A stretch of 64,000 nucleotides of DNA from Tetrahymena thermophila SB210 (lineage: Eukaryota; Ciliophora; Oligohymenophorea; Hymenostomatida; Tetrahymenidae), in assembly GCF_000189635.1 (NCBI RefSeq), contig NW_002476188.1, positions 186,001-250,000 of the forward strand. The letters run 5' to 3'. Shown here one piece after another: positions 1-14,007 of this stretch. Position 1 is the stretch's first letter. Every line of letters starts with the position of its first letter. The notes under the pieces were generated by a model. The model was not told the DNA's origin, made no database searches, and saw only the letters and a program-made list of their open reading frames with translations. Both the position numbers and the translations under genes were made by a program.

Positions 1-2166
1 AAATTCTTGTTTGATTTATGCTTTAAACACTAAATAGTTACAATATCTATTAGGATTATTATATCACTTGCAATAAAAATCACTTTACGAATAAAATAAA
101 TTGTAAATAATTTTAGTTTGAGTTTGTAAATACTTTGATACATTAATTTTGACTATCTTTTGTTCTAATGCGGAAATTTCTAAAATCTTTTTCCCCTGTA
201 TGATATATTTTTTTCTTTTGAGATTGTAAAACAATTTAGAATCATTTAATAATACTTTTTATTATAATTTATAAAATTTAAAAATTAAGATATATTTAGA
301 TATAAAAATGTGATATTTTAAATTCTTATTCAAAGCATGAACTTAAAATGAATTATTAATAATATAAATTCAGTCTTATTGCTAATTATTCCCTTCTTAC
401 TTACTAAAGTTTGGAATTAGAGGAAATTAAATTAATTTGGTAATATATGAGAAAGTTTGAAAAATACAATTTGATAAATATATTAAAGTTTAAGACTGAC
501 ATTGCCAAAATTAATAAAATTACGGATTATTTATATTTGATTATATTCAAAATCATATTTAAGGAAATTAATTATCTCTAAATTAGTGAATTGTAATAGT
601 AAATTTATACAATTTACATTGAGCAAAAATTAGTAAATTTGTGCTATTTTTTAATTCAATTTCATAAAGGAAATCAAAATTATTTTCTAAATTCTGTAAA
701 ATAAATACTTAAAATTTATATTAATTAGATTTATTTTAATCTATGATAAAGTAAAGTGCTAAAATAATTAAGCTGATGAATTATATTTTTCTAGAAACTT
801 ACTTGATAAAATCTGTTTTTGGAAATAAATAATTCTTTTTCTGAAGGTATTCTATAATAAATTAGGAGCGCCTACCAAAGAATTTATATAGAAGAAAAGA
901 AAAATGATCAATGAAATATTATTTTTTAAAAATCGACAGAAAGAATCAAATCAAAATTAATGAAATAGAAAGAATTTTTAACTGAAAATTAAGCAATTCT
1001 TTTAATAGTATTATTACCAATTTTGTATGAAATATTCCTTTTGAATAAAAATAAATTAATAGCTATTTTTAGCATGCGAAATATTATTAATATTTGTTGA
1101 CTCTTATTGTTAACTTTCAAAAAAAGTAAAAAATACTACTCTATTTTACAAAGCATGATTGTGAGTATATGTTATTTTAATATAACACCTCCTACTGAAA
1201 AGAATTTATTAGATATTAATTAATTTACATAAAATCTTTATTAATTGTAATTTATTGATTAAAATTTTCACTGCCAATGTAATTTATCTGATATTGTTTG
1301 TTACTAATTTATCTTACTAGCAAGCACCTTTCTATTATTTGCTACATATTTTCAAATTTGCACAATATAAAAGCTATCAACCTTATCTATGTTTTTGTCA
1401 TTCTTCATGCATATTTCACTTACATTTTTTCTTTCATTTTCTTAATTATTTTCAATTTTTTTCTTACAAAAATTATCAATATTTAAAATATTAATTTTAT
1501 CATTTACAAAAAAATTTTTTATGTAAAAAAAAATATGTGGCGAGATATTTTTTGGAAGTCAAATTGCGTTAAAAATTTTTATAAATTTTAATAGAAAGTA
1601 AAAATAATTAATTTTTGGTTGAAAATTTTTGTAAATTAGACGATATCTTCTTAATTTACAATGAAAAAAATAAGCTTAGTTACAACGCTATTTTACTCGT
1701 GTAATTAATTTTGGCTGCATTATTCAAATCCACAATTTGCTTCATTAAAACAGGCTTTCTTAAAAGATTACTTTTTACAATTAACAACCGCAAGTCAAAC
1801 AAAAATGATGGATTAAAATTTTTCACCTTTTTGAAGGAAGATTCTTGTTGAATAAAATAAATATATTTGATTATGTTAAAGCTTACCTTAGATTGTGTAA
1901 CCAACTTGAATACAAAGCAGTAGAAATCAGCTATTACTCAGACTTATTCGTATAGTAATTAATTTTTTTCGTGAATTTGTAAGCAAATAAAAATTTTTTA
2001 GAGAAAACGAATAGATAGATAAATCTTTTTGATAAATCAAATAGACTAATTTTTTATCTTGTGAAATCTTCAAAAAGAAGGAGGGGGATAATTACTAGAA
2101 AAATAATTTAAATACCTAAAAAAAAATTTAATAAAAAAAAAAAGATAAAAATAAAAAGTTAAGTCG
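1..2166. other. A+T-rich spacer, no gene seen
   Basis: Both strands consist of short A/T runs with no sustained TGA-free reading of gene-like composition. The short open frames near 1298-1486 and 1680-1904 are low-complexity and have no recognisable domain. A purine-rich patch near 2078-2092 lies just before the first gene and may belong to its 5' flank. Confidence 0.6.
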
Positions 2167-3867
2167 ATGAAATTAGTTAACTCGGAATACCAGATCTTTA
2201 ACTAAGATGATACAAGTTAAACAATTGATAATCTTAGGTAGTTCTACTCCCTTGAGAGAACAATTTGTTTTGAAAAAATGTTTGTAGATGAACCTACTCA
2301 TTACAAATTATTTAAAGCAATTGATTTTTTACTAAGGATAGCAATTATTATTTACGTTAGTGTGAATCAATTGGAAGATCCTATAAGTTTAGGCTTAGGT
2401 ATAGTAGCAGCAATTTAAACTGGATTAAATATTGCGATCAATTACTATTACTACTAGGCATACTAATAAACTATGTTCTTAGGTTAGAACTCATTTACTA
2501 AAACCATTTTGAACATAGTTTCTTCACTTATATAAGTTGACTGGGTGCTATTCACAAACCAGTGCAAATTCAATTAAAAGGGCTAGCATGACGTTACTAA
2601 TTATGATTATTCAACTGTATAGTGGGTTTATATTAAAAGATTAGCTATAGCTGCAAGAATTCACTTGATAACATATTGCTTTTTTTACTTTTCTTCTAGC
2701 ATCAACAATTTCTCTTATGTTGTCTTCTCTCTTTCTTTTGTGTTGATGATATACTATAACCATTTGAATTCAAATAAATTTATTTCATCTTCTCTATAAT
2801 CCCAACAACCTAAATTAGATTAAATTATCACAAACATAGAACTCATTATATAATTTCTCTAGTCTCTTCTCTTTACAATTTACATTGGTGCTGCATCTCT
2901 AGCCTGGGTAGCAGTTTTCCTTCCTTCTACAACTGTCCTTTTTTCCTTCCTTTCATTCATTGATTCAAGGTTCAAGTTCGAGCCCTTCACAATTGGAGTT
3001 ATTGAGTACATTTTCTTAGGATCTAACACCTGTCACTTGATGCCTATCTTAAAGAATGACTTCTCCATGGCCCAAATTCATATTAGCGGCGTTTTGAAGT
3101 TATTCTTTTTAAGCATATTTTGTATCGCTTAGGCATCTATATAAGGATTGATAATTTCTTAAGGCAGAGACAAAATGCCAGAAGGCGCTTTCGAATTATA
3201 GGTGGCGTTGGTTTCAATAATAAATCCTATTATGCTGATTAAATCTACTAAAGTAGTAATGCATTTTTTCTAGTAGATCACCATTTAAACTAATTCATTT
3301 AAAGATATTTCTCCAAATTAATTTAAAAACTAACCTAAACAAGTAGTTTACTATCAAAATAATAAAATTTTATCACCTGAAGATTTGAATGTTTTCGAAC
3401 AGCTAATTAACAAGGACGTTAGAGAGTACTATATCTTCATAAACAACTCTTTCTGCATCTAAACCTATCATAGACATGCTTAAATCACTGTATCTAGCAT
3501 GAAAGATCCCAAAGACAACGAAAATTTAAACATAATATGCCTCAGTCTTCTAAACAAAGCCAAAAGTTTAACCATTAAGTTGAATATGAACCCCTTAAGT
3601 CACCAACATAAAGATATAGACAGATTCTTTATTTTTTTACTAAAAAATATGATGAATCCAAGTGAATCAATAATCTCATTTGATCAAACGCTATTAATCA
3701 ATTTCATTATTGAGGGTAACAAAACAAAAAAATTAATTAATATTGATGAAATCTTCAACTATCCAAAAAAATCAATTCTTGAATTTATTGTTTTCGAAAA
3801 ATATCAAATGCCTTTCCTGCTTAATAATCATCATTAAATTTACTACGACCTCTTTGAGGAAATGTGA
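2167..3867 (+). CDS. Multipass membrane protein with soluble C-terminal domain, function unknown
   Basis: A single uninterrupted frame of 567 codons (566 aa) under the ciliate code, ending in TGA, with TAA/TAG read as Gln throughout. I do not recognise the family. About eight hydrophobic segments fall in the first 370 residues, roughly at 50-66, 70-93, 110-127, 160-178, 182-197, 230-253, 315-337 and 347-363. The last 200 residues are hydrophilic and probably cytosolic, ending close to a His-His pair and an acidic tail. No signal peptide stands out. The start at 2167 is the farthest upstream ATG I found in frame; a second in-frame ATG lies at 2278 and would remove 37 residues. There are no introns. 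Codon composition is clearly richer in G+C than the flanks. It could be a receptor-like or transporter-like ciliate membrane protein, but nothing in the sequence decides this. Confidence 0.75.
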
Positions 3868-5333
3868 TGAAATAATAATCCTTGTAAAGTAAGTAACTTC
3901 ACAAATTTAAAGGTTAAAATATAAAAACTGTAAACAAAAGCAAGCTTGATAAAAAAATGTAAATTATTTACGCAATAAAAAATACTAAAATAAACCACAA
4001 AATTAAGATATCTTACATCATATTAAATATAAAATAAATAAATAATAATTATTATCTTACTTCTATTTAATTAATTAATTTATTAAACCAACAAATAAAA
4101 AATATTTCCTACTCATTTTCTTGTATATATTAATTTAAAGCAAGTAATATTTATATTTACATATAAGTATTCTTTTAGTTATTTATTATCCAAAAAAAAA
4201 AAATTATTTACTCTTTTCGAACGAACACCTTTTGTTTCAAATTTTTAATTTTAAATTCTTCTGCACTTACTTATTTTATTAATAAGATTACTAAAAATTT
4301 TTAAAGTTGAATTCTCACCACTTCCCGTAAATAAATATTTTTAAATTAAATTAAAAATCTTTAATCCATCGATGTAATTTCAAAAGAGCTTTACAACAAA
4401 TCATCCTGAGTTATCTAATCACTTTACACATTAAAATTAATTGAATATATTCTAATTTTTTATAGTTCATTACTTATGTAAAAAATATATATATTTCTCT
4501 ACTTGAAAATCATTAAAAATATTTTTACATCTTTAAGTTACTTATCAATTAAAAATCCTTTATATTGAATTATCCTAATTATTTAGTACATATTTTAAAT
4601 TTATTATCCTTGTTTTTTTAAATTTCTAATTTTAAAAATTGAAATTTTAAATTCTGCTAATATATAATTAGTGTTAATAGAAATATTTATTTTATATAGT
4701 TTATACAGTACAATTTAAAAATTTTCATATGAGCTTATATAAAATAAAATTAATAATGAATTTTTTATTTTTATATTTAAGATTAATTTTTTTTATAAAG
4801 TTTAAAAATAATTTTTTTGTTTATTTAATTATTAAATTTAAATAAAATTAGAAATTTTCTAAAAGGAATTAATAAATATTCTATAACAAATTAGAATAAA
4901 AAAATAAGAGTTGAATTTTCTATGATATTTTTGCATTTAATGAGTCCAACGAACTCATAATTTTAATGATTCTCGCTTTTTAGACTTAATCAATCATCAG
5001 ATTGGCAATATCTAATCTGATAAATATTTATAATTATAGAGACAGTATTTTAGTGAACCATTTGTCATTTTCTTTAACTTGTTTGATTGATTAATTTTTT
5101 ATATAAAAAACACTTTACTTAACAAATTATTATTTGCAGTCATTCATGATTTAGAATAAATTTAAAAGAAGATTTAAAGATAAGCGAAAAATAAATTAAT
5201 ATATTAGTAAAAATTTAATAAGAAATTCTATCCTAAGCATTAATTAGTAAGATTATAGAAACCAAAATTTAAGAAAGCCAATAGGGAGATAGAATATCAA
5301 AATATATAGGTTAAATCATAAAAAGAGAGAAAA
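3868..5333. other. A+T-rich spacer, no gene seen
   Basis: This stretch is dominated by poly-A/T and TAAATAAA-type runs, and I see no coding composition on either strand. It separates the membrane-protein gene from the Rab gene, both transcribed rightwards, so it should hold the first gene's 3' signals and the second gene's promoter. I cannot point to either. Confidence 0.6.
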
Positions 5334-6752
<1,419 letters not shown>

Positions 6753-7589
6753 TATAAATAAAATCAATTAATATTATTTTATTAACATATGTATATATCA
6801 TTTAATATTGTAACAAATAATTGTTAATTAATTTTTCTGCTAATCAATCAATCTATTTACTTTTTGATTGCTTTTTTGCTTATTGGATTTTCTTAAATAA
6901 TACTTTAATCTAAAGCAAAACAAATTTATAGAAAATCTCAATCAAAATTTTCATCTTAAAACGCTTTTTCTTTTTTTACAACATTTAATACTGTTTTTAG
7001 CTTTGTTATTTTTTAAGAATAAAAACGTTTTTAAAGACAAACATGAATTCAATTAATCCATTTTAGAAATATCTCACCAAATTAAAAGTAATTTTTTTTT
7101 AAAACTTTTATTTGATTATTTGATTATTTTTAAAAAATTCATTTCTACTACTGCAAATAATTAATTATAAGCTATTATTGCTTTTGGCTATTACTATATT
7201 TTTATATAATAAGCTATTTTTAGGTTTTTAAATGAATAATATTTGCAGAAGAAATATAATTGATAAATTAATATTTGTAGACTATTTGTGGAAAATAAAT
7301 GTTTTAATTGTTGATAAAGATATTGAATTAACTAACATACGAGCATAATAATTATATATATATATAATGAAAAATAAATAGATAGATAGATTCTCTAAAA
7401 AATTATGTTTGGAATGGAATAGCTTGTTTGTTTATTATACTAAAAATTTAATGTATGTATGAATGAATGAATGTAATTATGAATTATTTAAATTAATTAG
7501 TTTTTTTATTAAGTTGATAAAGCTTTCTATTATATTTTGTTTAATTGTCCATTGATTTTTTTATTGGTTTATAATTTTTATCCAAATAT
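6753..7589. other. Spacer between two convergent genes
   Basis: A+T-rich DNA between the stop of the Rab gene (+) and the stop of the R-SNARE gene (-), so it holds two 3' ends. Short tandem GAATGAAT and ATAT tracts occur near 7346-7372 and 7460. No gene or structured RNA was recognised. Confidence 0.55.
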
Positions 7590-8261
7590 TCATTTAACAA
7601 TTGCTATGATAATGTAGAGAGCAATGCCTACCACGATTAAGAAGAAAATAATATTGAGCTTATAATTACGCCATTTCATAATTGATTCCAAGTCTTTTGC
7701 TTAACTTTAAAGCTGTTTTGATTAGAGCTACATTTTTTCACTTTTTTATAATGCGGTGTCAGCGTGATCCATATTGTTAATAGCTATGTTAATATTTTCT
7801 TTCATGGCTGACTAAGTAGCATCTATTTTACCCTAGATTTATTTCAACTTATCAACTCCGTCTGAATTGTAATGAATTAAAAGATTTTCAGCAGTGTTCT
7901 TGCCATGCATTTTTAAAACTGTATCTACCTCTTCACCATAATTATCGCTTATCTTTAAAAAGTGCTTTTTCAACTCCTAGATCATTTCGTAAGCATATCT
8001 CTCAGGGTAATCGAGAGTGCAAATAGTCAAATAAATAATATCTTAACTGTCGCACATGCAAAACCATTGGTATTGACCTCCTGTATTTTCTAAAGTAATT
8101 TTTTATCTCTCATTTGCAACAAGCCTTATTTCCTTTAGCTTTTTAATTACATACTCGCTCTATTCAATAATGCTCTTTTCTTAAGATCTTTCGTTAGATG
8201 CAATGTGTAAAATCTTGCCTGAATCAAAACGTCCATATATAAAGGCCTTTATTTTTCCCAT
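7590..8261 (-). CDS. Longin-domain R-SNARE (VAMP7-like) with Asn at the zero layer
   Basis: One exon, 223 aa, stop TGA. Residues 1-120 read as a longin fold, starting MGKIKAFIYGRF with later ICTLDYPERYAYEMIQEL. Residues about 135-195 form a SNARE coiled coil. A hydrophobic anchor of about 20 residues lies near the C-terminus (IIFFLIVVGIALYIIIAIV) after a WRNYK membrane-proximal motif, so this is a tail-anchored vesicle SNARE. Aligned on the conserved Met of the coil, the central ionic-layer position that is Arg in R-SNAREs is Asn here (codon at 7773-7775, near residue 163). The function in vesicle fusion is inferred from the family. Several Gln codons are TAA/TAG. It lies tail-to-tail with the Rab gene, but nothing indicates joint control. 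Sec22- or Ykt6-type longin SNAREs are alternatives; Ykt6 is disfavoured by the transmembrane tail. Confidence 0.9.
7773..7775 (-). other. SNARE zero-layer codon encoding Asn instead of Arg
   Basis: The codon AAT (reverse strand) lies ten codons after the Met in AMKEN, which is the spacing from the equivalent Met to the zero-layer Arg in synaptobrevins. Neighbouring heptad positions (I, I, A, M, A, L) keep the hydrophobic layers in register, so the alignment has no obvious gap. Confidence 0.7.
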
Positions 8262-10115
8262 TTCTACTCAATATATTTTATTATCTTATTTATTTATTTT
8301 ATTTTGTGATATTTATTAATATTTTTTCTGTTAAAGCAATAAATCGCTTGCTACTCTTCTTTTACTATGATTTTATAATTTAAATGTTTTTTCAATAAAT
8401 AATTCATATAAATAATAATGTATGCACAACTATTTATATTATCAAGTAATAAAACAAACAAATAAACATATTAGATACAGTACCAAATAACAAATAAAAA
8501 TTTCATTTAATAAATTAACAAATAAATAAATTAATTGGTTTGTTTTTGATTAATCGCTAATTGATTTGCATGCATAATTAATAGAGTTACTTGCTGTGCT
8601 TATTATTATCTCTATATAGAATCTTGAAAATAGATAAACAAATATTTATTATCTAACAAATTATTATTACCTAAGATTTAAATTTTTGAAATAAATAAGT
8701 CTTCTATTTTCAAGGCAAACACAATAAGAATTAAGATTAACTTAAAAGTTAAATGGCTGGTTAATAAAGTTAATTTAATAAAAAAAGATACAAAAAGATG
8801 AAAATTAGAGAATATGAAATCCATATTTAATTTCCTTTTGAATTTAAAGTAATTGAGCTATTTATTTATGATAAGCCTTTATTTAAAATACCATAAATAG
8901 AAAGTTTGTCTATAAGATATTTTTTTGATAATCACAACTGATTAAGTAATTATTAATGTAAAAAGAGAAATAGTTAGATCAAAAAAATTAACTAAATATA
9001 TTTTATTAAAACTCAGTGTCATATAATCAAAAAATATAATTCTCCTTCCTTAATTTAAATAATTTATTTATTGATTGATATTCTAATTAAAATTAGGATA
9101 TTAATTTTAAAAATATTACTGATATTTCTAAAAATCGAAATTAATCATTAAAAATGTAAATTATTTCATATTTTAATTTTTTGATGCATATATTAATAAG
9201 TTGATCAAGTATTTATTATTTTGCATATATTTATTAGTTATTTTTTAATTAGATAAACTTATTAATAATACATAAATAGACTAGCAGTTTGCAAAAAATT
9301 TAAAAACAAGATTTAAAAATAATATATTATTAACTAAAATAATTTTTATTTAAATGCTAAGCTTGAAAATGATGAAATAAATAAATAAATAAAATATTTA
9401 TTTTTATAATTTAAGAAACACTTTTAGCAGCTTAATCTTAAAATAATTGGACTAAAATTAATTTTTGAATGATATGTATATTTGAAATAAAAATGGATAA
9501 AACGATCTTGCAATGCTTATTGATATTTAATAAGACTTTAAATATAACAAAAATATTTTTCTTAAAATTTGTTTATATTTTATCAAGGATAATATTTAAT
9601 ATGTAAATCAGCTAATAGTAATACATTTATGAATAATCAAATCATTTATTTGTTTACTTAATTAATTAATTTGATTGAAATTTTAATCAACTAAATAAAA
9701 TACACATAAAAATTATTTTTATTTTGTTAATCGGAAAGATTTGCTTTTTTAGCTAAAATATATTGAAGCCAACATGAAAATTTTAAAAATTTATAAAGTT
9801 TTTCATATTAATTTTACACTTATTTCATCAACAGTGCTTTTTTTCCAATAAATTCTAATTTAATTTATTTGAAAAAAATTATTATTTTATTTTAAATTTA
9901 AATAATTAAAAAAGAAATTATTTATCTTAATATCTAAAAGATTTTGACCACTTGAAATGTAAATTTTCCTTTTAATAATTTAATGCTATTGTTTCTAATT
10001 ATTGCTACTAAAAAAAATACCTATGAAATAAATATTGTTATAAATATAGATTTTGAATTAAACTCTTCTTTATAACTAACTATATAAATAAATAAATTCA
10101 CACTAACTCACTCTT
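8262..10115. other. A+T-rich spacer, no gene seen
   Basis: About 1.85 kb upstream of the R-SNARE gene and downstream of the RRM gene. Only A/T runs and short TAAA-type repeats (for example near 9376-9395) are visible. I see no TGA-free stretch with coding composition and no RNA gene. Confidence 0.55.
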
Positions 10116-12082
10116 TCATTTATACTCAAATAATTCTAAATATCTATTTTCAATATATGAGAAATTCTTTGTTTTTAGAGCTCTTTGGGCTTCAAGCTCG
10201 TCTTCGAATGTAACGAGAGCTGATCCACTAAATTTGCCAGTATGAGAGCAAAGAAGATGTATTTCTCTTTCATTGATGTCAAATCCTTTGAAGAACTCTA
10301 AAATCTTTTATTTAGTTACACTGAAAGGCATTCCCATAACCATGAGAGTTGATTTTCTTTTCTCTTGTGGAATATTTGGCATGTTATCTTTACTATAAAC
10401 AGGAGCAGAATTAACAAAGTTATGTGCCATATAATTTTCGAATTCCTTAACTGTGGCTAAGAAAACTTCTATAAATCTGTTGTGAATTTTTTCCATATGA
10501 AAATTAAGAGCTTTATGAGCATCATCCTTGTTTTAAAATATTACAAAACACTCTCCTCCAGGTCTGCCACCAAGAATAGCTCTCTTAATACCTAATCAAA
10601 TCAAACATAATATTTTAACAAAAAAAAGAAAAAATGAGTAAAGTATATTTATTTACCTCCTTGTAAAATAGTTAATCCTTTAAAGAATTTTTTAATATCT
10701 TCTTCAGTACAAGAGTAGGGTAAGCCTCTAATTCTTACTACTCCTGCTCCTTCAGTGACTATTTTATTGAGATCAAATTGAGTTTCATTTGGTAGCTCAT
10801 CATCTTGATTTCTCTTTTCTGGGAATTAAGAAATTTTAGCTCTATTAAATTCATTTTCTGTAGTTTCGAAAATCTCAACAAATCTTCCTTCAACCTTATT
10901 TAAATTGTAGCACAAAGCTTCTTGTTTATCTAGCTAGCTGTAAACTCTTACATATGCTTCTCCAGAGAATTTACCTTCGCTATCATAAAGAAAAGCAATA
11001 TCCTCTTTATAAATCCTAATATTTTTAAGTAATTCGTAGATTTCAGGTTCTCTTGCAGAGTAAGGAAGGCCTCTTATGCGAATAAAATGTTATTGTGAAA
11101 GGTTTTTAAATGGTTCAGGGCTTCTGCCTCTGACATAATTATTTTTTGACTTCTTTTCTCTTGATTGAATATATCTAGTCTTAGAGTCCTAATTGTCTAA
11201 CACAACTTGATAAGAGTTATTGATCAATTTCTATTTATAATAAATAAAAAATATTAGCAATTATTGATGAAATAAATTTCTGCTCTTCTTGATATTATTT
11301 GAATTTGAAAATTGATCATTTTCTAATCATAAACAAGAAGGGCAATTATGTTGTTTTCAAGTCAAGTCAAGAATATAATTTTAATAAATTTAAAATGTTG
11401 TTTTAAAAATTTAAATTACAGGATGATTGAAGACATATCCGCTTCTTACAAGCATATTTACTAATCTTACTATGTTGCTCATTTCAAATTACCCTATAGA
11501 TTAGTCTAAAAGTGGTTTTTCTTGGAGATTAGTGTATGTTAACATTTCATGTAGTGTTTTGATAGATATGGCATGAGAGAAATTCTTTTTGAATTCATTT
11601 CTTATGTCAAAATAAGTGAAAAAGTGGGAAGCAAGTTTCATTTGATTAAATTAAGCTTCTCTGGGTAAGATTCTAGTCATGAGAGCATCTCCGTAAGTGA
11701 CTATGCAGAAACTCTTGTTTTAGCGTGTGAAATTAGTATATGTGTAATCATTAAACTCCTAAATAAGCTTGCTAAATAGCAATGCACCATCGAACTTGCT
11801 AAGAGTGATTTTATTTTTGGTAAGAGTCTCATTATTAACTAAGAAATCTTCTCCCTTGATGAATCTTTAGAACTATTCAGTGACGATTTACTTTTTAGTA
11901 TCGTAAATGCACCAATTAAACTCTATCATCCTTCCAAGCTACTCAGTAGAATCATTATCTTCTTGGAGTTAATTTTAAAGATTGTTGCTTGTGCTCTATT
12001 TCTATTCCTCCTAATTGTTTCTCTCCAATTCTTTTGTTTAACCTGATGTTAATACTATTAAATAATCAAAACCTTGATTCAT
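10116..12082 (-). CDS. ESRP/Fusilli-like protein: degenerate exonuclease-fold domain plus three RRMs
   Basis: Three exons on the minus strand, 12082-11420, 11230-10657 and 10591-10116, give 570 aa. Introns are 189 and 65 bases, GT..AG. Residues 1-221 resemble the DEDDh-exonuclease-like N-terminal domain of animal ESRP1/2 and Fusilli. Shared landmarks are a start of the form DYLIVL, the stretch TYGDALMTRILPREA and FFTYFDIRNEFKKN. The catalytic DxE and HSGxDDA motifs are not there. Three quasi-RRMs follow at about 269-345 (IRIRGLPYS), 385-460 (VVRIRGLPYS) and 493-570 (TLMVMGMPFS). The 'RGLPY' form is typical of hnRNP F/H and ESRP qRRMs, which bind G-rich RNA. In animals these proteins control splicing; a role in RNA processing here is inference. 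The protein ends directly after RRM3. The second and third RRMs are split by, or near, introns. An hnRNP H-like protein is the alternative if the N-terminal match is misleading. Confidence 0.87.
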
Positions 12083-12239
12083 TTTATTTATTTAAAACTA
12101 ATTATTATTCTTAAATTTCTAATTTCTAAATTTTTGTGAGAGATCTGCTTTTGGTATTGTCTAATTAATTAAACTAATTTTGATGTTTTTTATAATTTCA
12201 AAATTTAATTTTTTTTCAAAATTTTGCGGATACATGATT

Positions 12240-12835
12240 AAGTTTAATTATCTTCTCATCTTTTAATATAAAAAAGATATGTATATAAACATCAAGTTGC
12301 TTTATTAATTAAGAATAGCTTTAGCATTTTTTATAAAGAATTTAACTAATTGCTAATGATTCTAAGCTTTAATAATGCAGATTGTTCCCTCCATCTTATA
12401 TTTTGATATTTCTGCATATAAATATATGCATCAATATTATATATTAAGTATATTGTTAAATATAAAATAAATAGTATTTGCTTGCTTTATAAAAATATTA
12501 TTACAAATTATTCTGAGCTTAATAAAGTAAACACTCCATTTTATTTTATGATAATTTGATGTATAAAATATACATTAAGTTGTCTTAAAATTAAATAAAA
12601 ATAAAAAGAATAAATGGTATAAATATTTATTGCAAAGAATTTAATTGCTAATTCTTTTATTCAAGTTAAAAAATGCAAACTCTCGTTCAAAGAATAGATA
12701 GAATTTGTGTGTTTTTCATATTGATTATTTTAAATAATTAGCTTAGTAATTTAAAAATAAATTAGAAAAAAGATAGTTAATAAATAAATATATTTGCATA
12801 TGTAATATATTTAATTTAATAAGTATTTGGAAATA
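12240..12835. repeat. Diverged tandem repeat, copy 1
   Basis: This block shares long near-identical strings with copy 2 in the same order. Examples are TCCATCTTATATTTTGATAT, ATATATGCATCAATAT, GTATATTGTTAAATATAAAA and GCATATGTAATATATTTAAT. It begins with a TTTTAATATAAAAAAGATAT-like segment that recurs at the start of the following copies. No reading frame is conserved between copies, so this is a noncoding duplication. The boundaries are approximate. Confidence 0.8.
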
Positions 12836-13345
12836 TCTTATAATTTTTCAATATAAAAATACATTTTTTATAAGAATTTAATTAATTGCTAAGGATTCTA
12901 AATTTTAATAATGCAAATTAATTGTCCCCTCCATCTTATATTTTGATATTTCTACACAAAAATATATGCATCAATATAATATATAAGGTGTATTGTTAAA
13001 TATAAAATAAATAGCATTTGCTTACTTTTTAAAAATATTATTGCAAATTATTCTGAGCTTTAATAAAATAAACATAATTTGATGTATAAAATATACATTA
13101 AGCTTTCTTAAAATTAAATAAATAGTATTAATATTTTTTGCAAAGAATTTAATTGCTAATTATTTTATTCTAGTTATAAAATTCAAAATCTAGTGTGTTT
13201 TTTCATATTGATTTTTTTAAATAATTAGTTTACTAATTTAAAAATAAATTATTGAAAAGATAGTTAATAAATAAATAGTTTAAACATATTTGCATATGTA
13301 ATATATTTAATAAAATAAGTATTTAGAATTATCTTATAAGTATAA
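12836..13345. repeat. Diverged tandem repeat, copy 2
   Basis: Direct repeat of copy 1 with small indels. Compared with copy 1 it lacks the stretch around CTCGTTCAAAGAATAGATAG and a few short runs, and it ends with the same TCTTATAA..TATAAAAAAGATAT junction. The order of shared strings is identical, which supports a tandem duplication followed by drift rather than chance A/T similarity. Confidence 0.8.
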
Positions 13346-13580
13346 AAAAGATATTTGTTTACAAATGATAAATTAATTTAACTGATAATTCAATAAAAAT
13401 AAAAAAGATAAACAGCATTAGCATTTTTTAATCAAGAATTTAATTTCAAATTATTATTTTTAATTAAGAATGCAAATCTCTTCAAACCAATTTATTATTA
13501 GAAGAAGTGTTTGTGTTTTTGCATATTGATTATTTGAAATAATAAATCAATTTAATCATAAAAATGAATTAAATATTTTC
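13346..13580. repeat. Partial third copy of the noncoding repeat
   Basis: Weaker similarity to the second half of the unit: a TTAGCATTTTT-like start, AAGAATTTAATT, an AATGCAAATCTCTT string, GTGTTTTTGCATATTGATTATTT and a run of AATAAAT. Its first half is missing or unrecognisable. The call rests on order of shared strings only. Confidence 0.5.
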
Positions 13581-14007
13581 AATAATAAATAAATAAATCA
13601 ATGAGACGTAGTTTGTTTGCAATTAATTTTGTTTTCTTTAAAAATAAATTTAATGATTCTTATTTTAATTAAAAATTTATTTAATTGTTTTATTAATCAA
13701 GCTTAATAAGTTGCAATAAAATTTTGCAAATAATTATATAAATAATTTTTCTCAACCAAAATAATTTTTCTGTAAAAAACTAATTGATAAATAGAAATTC
13801 TATTATTATGAAGTAAAAAAGCATAAAGATGATTTTGCTTATTTATTTCAAGCATATTTAATAGCAAATTTGTAGAGAATTATTTAATGATTTGTTATAA
13901 TTTATTAAGTAAAGTAGATTGATTGGATATACATCAAATAATATTTATTTTTTATAAATCAATTTATTAATAACATTTTATTAAATTAATTTAATAATAT
14001 GAATATC

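Larger units (their letters stand above)
12083..14007. other. Spacer dominated by a duplicated noncoding block
   Basis: Intergenic DNA between the 5' end of the RRM gene and the 3' end of the MFSD12-like gene, both on the minus strand. Most of it is occupied by two related blocks of about 0.5 kb and a decayed third, listed separately. The last 400 bases are plain A+T-rich DNA without coding signs. Confidence 0.55.
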
